Below, in pieces: positions 57,736 to 64,000 of a stretch of 64,000 nt of DNA (within the stretch, counting starts at the first letter, position 1; each line of letters begins with the position of its first letter). A program made the translations under genes and the position numbers. The stretch comes from Pseudanabaena cinerea FACHB-1277 (GTDB taxonomy: Bacteria; Cyanobacteriota; Cyanobacteriia; Pseudanabaenales; Pseudanabaenaceae), in assembly GCF_014696345.1 (NCBI RefSeq), contig NZ_JACJPY010000013.1, forward strand, positions 1-64,000. Reading direction: 5' to 3'. Under the pieces are notes generated by a model. It saw nothing but the letters and a program-made list of their open reading frames with translations. It searched no databases and was not told the origin of the DNA.

Positions 57736-59589
57736 ATGATTGGCAAACTAATTGGTGGGCGCTATCACATCATCCAAAACCTTGGCAGTGGTGGTTTTGG
57801 ACAGACGTTTTTGGCTGAAGATTGCCAGTTACCAGCAAGAGCGCAATGTGTGGTTAAACTTCTCAAGCCAGCAACTAGTGATGTTGCTGTCGTCAAAACC
57901 GCCAGTCGTTTATTTGAAAATGAGGCAAAAATTCTCCATCAACTGGGAACTCACGATCGCATTCCTCGCCTGTTGGCGCATTTTGAAGAGGATAGTGAAT
58001 TTTATCTGGTTCAAGAATTAATTGAAGGCAATGACCTCACCCATGAGTTTGTTTCACATTATCGCGATGCCGAAGGCTACCAGCTTGGTTGTTTTAATGA
58101 AGTACAGACGATCGCCTTTCTGTTAGAAATTTTAGAAATTTTGTCCTTTGTCCATGATCATGGCGCAATCCATCGTGATATTAAACCTGCCAATTTGATG
58201 CGGCGGCGCAGTGATGGCAAGTTGATCTTGATTGATTTTGGGGCGGTCAAACAGATTGGTACTGCCCTTGGTCATCAGCCCCTATCTACGGTGGCAATTG
58301 GTACTGATGGCTATATGCCCAATGAGCAGGCGATCGGCAAACCGCGCCCTTGCAGCGATCTCTATGCAGTGGGGATAATTGCAATTCAAGGATTAACGGG
58401 TGTCCAGCCGCATCTATTGGCGGAGAATATGGAGACGGGGGAATTGGCATGGCGGATGTCTCCTAAACATATGAATTTTAAATATCGAGCGGTTGTCAGT
58501 GATGGATTGGCAAAAATTATCGATGGATTGGTACGATATGACTTTCGCGATCGCTACCAAACCGCGAGTGCGGCACTATGGGATTTGCAAAATCTATGCC
58601 AAGATATGCCCGCTTTTACCAATGTGGTTAATTTGATGGCTGCCGCATCTGCACAGCGATCGCCCTCTCCCCAAATACAGAATATTCCTCTAAATAATCA
58701 AAGAAACCATAAGCAGCAACCAACAAACCCTCTAAGCTTTACCACTTTAATTTCTAGATTAACCGCCAATTTTGCCGTTGGTCGCCACCCCAAAACTAAC
58801 ATTCCCGTCACTATTCAACAACTGGATGGAAGCAAGAGTGATGCCAATCAGTTTGCCAATCAGTTTGCTAACAAATATAAACTGTGGCATTTCCTAGCGC
58901 AATACTTTAGAAAGTACCGTTATGGCATTGTCGGCATCTTAATTATGCTTGCGATCGCTGGATCATTCTATTGGCGAACATCTAAGGGATTACCCCCTAG
59001 CCTAGCGAGTATCAGCACTATCAAGTATATTTTCCTGTCGGAACGTACTGTCACCACTGCCGATTTAGCCAATAAGAATAGTTTTGAAATAGACATTATG
59101 GCGAGTGAAATATTAGCGCGTTATGGCAGTCGCTTTAATAATCCTGAATTACAAGCCTATTTTGATCGTCAACCTTGGTATCAACCAAGGTATGCACCAA
59201 ATGAATTTTCAGTGGATTTATTGACTCCCACGGAGCTGGACAATGTGCGTTATATTCTCAATTATCAAAAAGATCAATTCAAGAAAACCGCGCTTTCGAC
59301 AGAAATTAATCCTCAAATTAGTCCTAAAATTGCTATCAGTGGCTCTCAAGATTGGCAAAGCTTACCAAATCGCTCTGAATCTAAATGCGACTATGCCAAG
59401 CGCTTGATCTCTGATCCCCAACCACCGATTAATGTCCGAGAGGGGGCTGGTACAAGTTATCGAATCATTGGCTCACTCCACAATGGCATTCAGATAACTG
59501 TGGTTAGTGAGCAGCAGGGTTGGCTAAGGATTTCGGAGCCTCTCGCGGGATGGGTAGCCGCCAACCGCACCAAACCCATATGTTTTTAA
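57736..59589 (+). CDS. Ser/Thr protein kinase with TM, YARHG-like and SH3b domains
   Basis: LGSGGFGQTFLAED, HRDIKPANLMRR, DFGAVKQIG; MASEILARYGSRFNNPELQAYFDRQPWYQPRY; INVREGAGTSYRIIGSLHNG. ORF opens at 57646. Confidence 0.92.
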   Translation: MIGKLIGGRYHIIQNLGSGGFGQTFLAEDCQLPARAQCVVKLLKPATSDVAVVKTASRLFENEAKILHQLGTHDRIPRLLAHFEEDSEFYLVQELIEGNDLTHEFVSHYRDAEGYQLGCFNEVQTIAFLLEILEILSFVHDHGAIHRDIKPANLMRRRSDGKLILIDFGAVKQIGTALGHQPLSTVAIGTDGYMPNEQAIGKPRPCSDLYAVGIIAIQGLTGVQPHLLAENMETGELAWRMSPKHMNFKYRAVVSDGLAKIIDGLVRYDFRDRYQTASAALWDLQNLCQDMPAFTNVVNLMAAASAQRSPSPQIQNIPLNNQRNHKQQPTNPLSFTTLISRLTANFAVGRHPKTNIPVTIQQLDGSKSDANQFANQFANKYKLWHFLAQYFRKYRYGIVGILIMLAIAGSFYWRTSKGLPPSLASISTIKYIFLSERTVTTADLANKNSFEIDIMASEILARYGSRFNNPELQAYFDRQPWYQPRYAPNEFSVDLLTPTELDNVRYILNYQKDQFKKTALSTEINPQISPKIAISGSQDWQSLPNRSESKCDYAKRLISDPQPPINVREGAGTSYRIIGSLHNGIQITVVSEQQGWLRISEPLAGWVAANRTKPICF

Positions 59590-59694
59590 AAATTGGTGGT
59601 TGCTCATGATCGCTGTCAAGCCAAATTTTGCTAAAATAACTTTCTCTACTTTTGCAATTCTCACGCATCTAACTAAATTTAACTCCCACTAATC

Positions 59695-59958
59695 ATGATT
59701 TCTCATCACAATATCGCTGAACTAATTCGTGCGGCTCTGCCTGATGCTAAGGTGCAGGTCGAAGATCCAAATCATGATGGTCAACATTTTGCGGCGATCG
59801 TGGTTGCCGATCAGTTTGAAGGGTTGTCTATGATCAAGCAGCACAAGCTAGTCTATGGCGCAATCCAAGATCACCTTGACAGTGGCGCAGTCCATGCCCT
59901 CCAGCTTAAAACCTACAGCACTTCGCAATGGCAAAGTATGCAGGTGCAGGTTAGCTAA
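59695..59958 (+). CDS. BolA family protein
   Basis: DGQHFAAIVVADQFEGLSMIKQHKLVYGAIQDHLDSGAVHALQLKTYS. Confidence 0.93.
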   Translation: MISHHNIAELIRAALPDAKVQVEDPNHDGQHFAAIVVADQFEGLSMIKQHKLVYGAIQDHLDSGAVHALQLKTYSTSQWQSMQVQVS

Positions 59959-59990
59959 ATCAAAAGCACTCCTTTGGAGTGCTTTTGATT
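59958..59990. terminator. Bidirectional terminator
   Basis: AATCAAAAGCACTCC-ttt-GGAGTGCTTTTGATT. Confidence 0.8.
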
Positions 59991-61318
59991 TAAAGGGCTA
60001 AATCCGCTTGCAAAAAGTTGACAAATTGTTGAGCCGTGCGCCCTGACTGACCATTGTTGCGGGTTGCCCATTGCAAAGCCCGAAAGTTAAGCTCCTGCTC
60101 GGTAATTTGCAGTTGGGCGCGTTTGGCAAGGTGATGGACGATTTTGAGATAGATTTCTTGATCCGCTTGCAGGAATGTAAGGGTCAAGCCAAAGCGATCG
60201 CTTAGGGATAATTTTTCTTGCACCGTGTCCCAAGGATTGACCTCTTGACGTTCGCTGAGATCCTTCAGGCTAGGGCGATCGCTAAAATATTCGCGCAGTA
60301 AATGGCGGCGGTTAGAAGTGGCATAAACCAATAGATTATGGGGTCTAGCCGAAAGATTCCCTTCCAGAATCACCTTGAGCGCTTTGTAGTTTTCATTCTC
60401 TTCTTCAAAAGATAAATCATCAACGAAGATAATAAATTTCTGTGGTACTTCCCTAACCATCTCCGCGATCGCTGGCAAATTTTGCAAATCATCCTTAGCA
60501 ACTTCAATTAATCGCAAATTGCGATCGCCATAGGCATGAATTAATGATTTCACCATTGAGGATTTGCCCGTGCCACGGCTGCCATAGAGCAGGGTATGCA
60601 AGGCGGGATAGCCTGAAAGAAATGCTTCTGTATTTTTGTAAAGTGCCTGACGCTGTGACTCATAGCCGATGATGTCAGTAAGCTGCACAAGGTCGGGATA
60701 GGCAATGCCCTCTAGATGTCCATTGTGCCAGCGAAAAGCGTCATATTCTGTAAATATACCTGTACCAGAGTTTTGATAGTAACTAACCAAATCAGGTAAC
60801 AGGTCAGTCCAATCATCGGTAGTTTGGAACTTAAGCATCAGCGATCGCTTCGCCTCAGATAACCTTGAGAGGTCGCTATGTTCTAATTGCCAAGTTACAG
60901 AGCGATCACCAAAGGACTCGATCACATCGATTAGTTTATAGCCACCCCAAAGGCTAATTTCTTCCAGAATCTTGAGATCGTGTTTAGCGGCAGCAACTAA
61001 TGATGGGGGTAGTTGCGCGATGTCACTAGCTTGCGCCTTTTGACTAAAGGGGTTATCAGAGCTTAAAATTTGCGAAATTACATAATTGCGCCAGTTATAG
61101 CCTGTCGAAGCGATCGCCCGAAACCATCTCCCATAGGCAAATAGATAACACAGCCGTCGCGAATGATCTTCGTGACCGTCAAGGGCATAGTTAGCAAGAC
61201 ATTGTAATAATCGCTCGTAAGTTTCCCATACTTCTTGAGCAAGCATATTTTGATAAAGCAGCAAAGAAGCAAGCTTTACCTGCTTTTCATAGATAGATTG
61301 CCTTGTTTCGTCAAGCAT
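59990..61318 (-). CDS. DUF815 family AAA ATPase
   Basis: LLYGSRGTGKSSMVKSLIH Walker A; KFIIFVDDLSFEEENENYKALKVILEGNLSARPHNLLVYATSNRRHLL. Confidence 0.93.
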   Translation of the reverse strand: MLDETRQSIYEKQVKLASLLLYQNMLAQEVWETYERLLQCLANYALDGHEDHSRRLCYLFAYGRWFRAIASTGYNWRNYVISQILSSDNPFSQKAQASDIAQLPPSLVAAAKHDLKILEEISLWGGYKLIDVIESFGDRSVTWQLEHSDLSRLSEAKRSLMLKFQTTDDWTDLLPDLVSYYQNSGTGIFTEYDAFRWHNGHLEGIAYPDLVQLTDIIGYESQRQALYKNTEAFLSGYPALHTLLYGSRGTGKSSMVKSLIHAYGDRNLRLIEVAKDDLQNLPAIAEMVREVPQKFIIFVDDLSFEEENENYKALKVILEGNLSARPHNLLVYATSNRRHLLREYFSDRPSLKDLSERQEVNPWDTVQEKLSLSDRFGLTLTFLQADQEIYLKIVHHLAKRAQLQITEQELNFRALQWATRNNGQSGRTAQQFVNFLQADLAL

Positions 61319-61494
61319 ATTGCGATCGCCCTGTGATTGTTTGTCTTGGTTTCGTTATGATTAATTAATTGTATAGTTGTCATAGTCATTGATACAACGA
61401 TCTAGTTGAGCGGTAGGAGATCGCCTTGAACTCAGCACGCATATCTCTCGGCTGTTCGCTCCAAGGCAGTGTTATGTAGTCTTCGCTTGTGAGG

Positions 61495-62028
61495 TTAACT
61501 TACAGCCAACAGTTCATTGAGCTTGTTTTTCAGATTTGGGGATGTCATGAGCGGATTGTAGACTTCGCCTGCGTAGGGCTGCCAAACATAACTAGGGCTA
61601 AAAGGACGAAATACTGGCAATGTTCCTAGTTGTCGTTCCATTGTTTTTGCTAAAACTAGTCCTGAAATAGATAGCTCGGATGATTCTTCGATAAGCTCAC
61701 TGTAAGTCCTAAATTCGTCAACTTCAACACCAACTAGCGCATAACGAAATAGGGGAGCAAATCGTAGGGACTGATAGAGTAAAATACCTAGCTCTGTCAT
61801 TAAATAAGCACTTTCAGGGCTATCTATGCCCACTTCGCTAAGGTTGCTGGGTGAAACTCGACACCACCAATTGTCTTCTATGTCTTGGAATATATCTGTG
61901 CGGCATTGGCATTGGCGACCATTTGATAGTAACCATGATATTCCTTCAAAATGTTCAGCAAATTTATGGGCATTGTTCTCATCAGAACCACATTCTGCCG
62001 ACAAACTAAATATCCATGCCATTTTCAT
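61495..62028 (-). CDS. Hypothetical protein
   Basis: 177 aa ORF, coherent composition. Confidence 0.65.
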   Translation of the reverse strand: MKMAWIFSLSAECGSDENNAHKFAEHFEGISWLLSNGRQCQCRTDIFQDIEDNWWCRVSPSNLSEVGIDSPESAYLMTELGILLYQSLRFAPLFRYALVGVEVDEFRTYSELIEESSELSISGLVLAKTMERQLGTLPVFRPFSPSYVWQPYAGEVYNPLMTSPNLKNKLNELLAVS

Positions 62029-62053
62029 AGACTCCTATGGTTTGTGTATTTCA

Positions 62054-62287
62054 CTAATCAACTCTTTCCCAATATTTTTGGGTGTTTGCCAATGCTGCCT
62101 CGTACTTTTCTAGAGCCATTGTAACTCTTGGCATGATGCTAATGTGGGTTGGGCTGTCTTGGATAGCTTGCAAATCTCCAGTAATGACGCTGCTATCAAT
62201 TTCCCACAAGGGATCTTTGCCGATACCCCTAAATTTTGTAGGTTTGCGAAATGCGGGTAGTGCTTCGATGGATAGGGAAACCGACAT
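62054..62287 (-). CDS. Small hypothetical protein upstream of the 61495-62028 gene
   Basis: 77 aa ORF, same strand, close spacing. Confidence 0.5.
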   Translation of the reverse strand: MSVSLSIEALPAFRKPTKFRGIGKDPLWEIDSSVITGDLQAIQDSPTHISIMPRVTMALEKYEAALANTQKYWERVD

Positions 62288-62324
62288 TCCTTTGATGTCT
62301 TTGCAACATTACTCAGAACTAAAC

Positions 62325-62404
62325 GTAGGGTGTGTTAGCTTCAGCGTAACGCACAAATTTTGGACATTCGACAAGGTGCGTTACATTTCATTAACGCACC
62401 CTAC
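62325..62404. repeat. Palindromic/MITE-like repeat (~80 bp)
   Basis: GTAGGGTGTGTTA ... TAACGCACCCTAC with internal GTAACGCAC / GTGCGTTAC. Confidence 0.7.
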
Positions 62405-62434
62405 AAGATCGGCGATCGCACTACTGAAATAGGG

Positions 62435-62896
62435 CTAGGAATTAGGGCAAGTTTTTTTTAATTCGGCTGTGAGTTCTATATTTTCTTGGAGGGCTTTGTA
62501 GATTTTTTCACCATTTTCTGATAGCTGATGACTGATATCGAGTTGTTTTTTGAGGTTGTCAGTTGATGCTCCATCATTAGCTGATAGCTCTTGCTGTTTG
62601 GCAATACCTGCCCCTGAAAGTGTGGATTTTGCCCAGTCATCATAGTTGCTAACAAGCTTTTGTTGTAAGGCTTTGAGTGATGAGTCTGATAGTTGAAGCT
62701 TTTCGATTTTTTTTGATTTCTGAAACAACTGATCGGCACTTAATTCATAGTTTTTACTTCTGATTGGCTCTTTGATTTCGGTATATTCTTTGGTTATTAT
62801 TGTTAATTGTTTGCACTGATCGGGTAATGATGCGCCACAGGCAATAAGTAGCTGAAGCGTGGAAATTGAGCCAATAATTTTTAAATATTTATTCAT
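62435..62896 (-). CDS. Putative lipoprotein
   Basis: N-terminal signal with lipobox LLIACG; helical remainder. Confidence 0.65.
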   Translation of the reverse strand: MNKYLKIIGSISTLQLLIACGASLPDQCKQLTIITKEYTEIKEPIRSKNYELSADQLFQKSKKIEKLQLSDSSLKALQQKLVSNYDDWAKSTLSGAGIAKQQELSANDGASTDNLKKQLDISHQLSENGEKIYKALQENIELTAELKKTCPNS

Positions 62897-63017
62897 AAGA
62901 AAATGAGATTATTGTGCAGAGAATATGATTTTTTGCAAGAAGGTATTTTACTTTACAACTAAAGTACTTTGTACGGCTTGCTACAGGATAGTGTAAAAAC
63001 CTGTCCTAAATAGATAA

Positions 63018-64000
63018 TTATCTTTTCTCAATCCCATTGCTCCACCCATCAGGCAACGGTACAAGATTTCTATTTTGTGGTTGCATCGAAGGATCTTCTA
63101 TCATCTCCTTATGTCGTGGATTTATCTTCGGTAGCAAAATACCTGCTGTACACCTACAGCCCTCATGGCATGGAGGAATATTTTCCTTATCATCGATATC
63201 CCAAATACAACCGTTTCGACTCATACATATTTCGCAACAGCGATCATCAGGAATAGCTAAAAACCGCCAATGCGTAGCTAGTGATGATTGTCGAAATGAA
63301 GTATATCTCGATTGGCTATAACCACGCATTTCTTCTGTATGTTGAGCTATGACTTCAGATGAATCTGGATTTGAGGCAGCCTTTGGTTTTTTTGTTTTCG
63401 TGCCTTCTGCTTTCTTATTTACTCGCTGACCTTTCATGTCTTGACCACTTTTTCTCATACTAGCAAGACTTTCTTTAGTCTTTTCATGAGCTAATTCAAG
63501 TAGGTTATTAATAGCCTTCTTTAGCTTAAAACTTTCTGAGATTACTGGCACAGAAATTGTTTTATCAAGGATAGATGTGTTAGCAAATATCTTTAACTCT
63601 TCTGTCCTAATTTTTTTTATTTCTGTTTTGGAAATAAAACGATTTATATCTAGATCCGTTGACCCAATTTCCGTTTGCATTACTAAACACAAATTCTCTT
63701 TAAATATCTCTGGATAGTTCTTAACATAGTTTGTTTTCGTAAGCTCAAAAGTCTTTGCCATTCGCATTATATCTGAAGGCTGTAGAGGAATTGCAAAGCT
63801 AAAGTAACAAATCAAAAATAAATTATCAGAAAATACAAATTTATAATCTTTATCAAGAGATGCAATAAATTCTAGAGCTAAGTCACATCTTTGATGAAGC
63901 ATACTCGCAAGCACAAGAGCATTTGCTGAGTATGATTGAAATGATTTATTCTGATGTACATCCCTTAGTTTCAAAATAACTCTAAAAGCAGATTCAAAAT
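63018..64000 (-). CDS. Protein with phage Mu-F/SPP1 gp7-like C-terminal Cys motif, N-terminus beyond window
   Basis: IPDDRCCEICMSRNGCIWDIDDKENIPPCHEGCRCTAGILLPK; frame stays open past the TTG at 63974 to the window edge (FESAFRVILKLRDVHQ). Confidence 0.6.
   Translation of the reverse strand, partial: FESAFRVILKLRDVHQNKSFQSYSANALVLASMLHQRCDLALEFIASLDKDYKFVFSDNLFLICYFSFAIPLQPSDIMRMAKTFELTKTNYVKNYPEIFKENLCLVMQTEIGSTDLDINRFISKTEIKKIRTEELKIFANTSILDKTISVPVISESFKLKKAINNLLELAHEKTKESLASMRKSGQDMKGQRVNKKAEGTKTKKPKAASNPDSSEVIAQHTEEMRGYSQSRYTSFRQSSLATHWRFLAIPDDRCCEICMSRNGCIWDIDDKENIPPCHEGCRCTAGILLPKINPRHKEMIEDPSMQPQNRNLVPLPDGWSNGIEKR

Noticed and set aside
61391-61494. Minus-strand fragment LTSEDYITLPWSEQPRDMRAEFKAISYRSTRSLYQ*
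   Set aside because: Looks protein-like but has no start, is only ~35 codons and I cannot name the family; possible gene remnant
1-64000. CRISPR arrays, tRNA, rRNA
   Set aside because: No regularly spaced repeat array seen, and no tRNA or rRNA signature recognised by eye; tandem repeats at 30006, 32780, 43793 and 46728 have no spacers
1-64000. Frequent GCGATCGC octamers
   Set aside because: HIP1 sites are a known genome-wide cyanobacterial feature, not local structure

Overview
The window is a cyanobacterial chromosomal segment. Evidence: very frequent HIP1 palindromes (GCGATCGC) and typical cyanobacterial families (SLH/OprB iron-uptake porin, DUF3352, DUF3288, DUF29, GUN4, PFE-CTERM, SH3b/YARHG Ser/Thr kinase). 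Most of 22-61 kb looks like ordinary core or common accessory content: class II ribonucleotide reductase with an intein, glycosyltransferase, hybrid histidine kinase, clostripain-like C11 protease, SLC13-type transporter, HEAT-repeat protein, RNase R/II, ClC channel, aminopeptidase P, BolA, DUF815 ATPase. The most interesting region is about 7.3-22.3 kb. It holds a same-strand cluster encoding a divergent Hsp70, two membrane-anchored LysM proteins (one zinc-ribbon, one large and TPR-like), a DUF433/DUF5615 toxin-antitoxin-like pair, a J-like protein lacking HPD, and a GrpE-like protein. A ~249 bp near-identical direct repeat of the tldD 5' end flanks this cluster, which suggests a discrete acquired module. 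Next to it lie a pore-like Gly-rich membrane protein and several decaying toxin-antitoxin loci: a relE-like gene with two in-frame TGA codons, a PIN gene with a TAG at codon 12, and three dispersed copies of a dead XRE-antitoxin gene. All family names are from reading the translations, with no database search; no tRNA, rRNA or CRISPR array was recognised.
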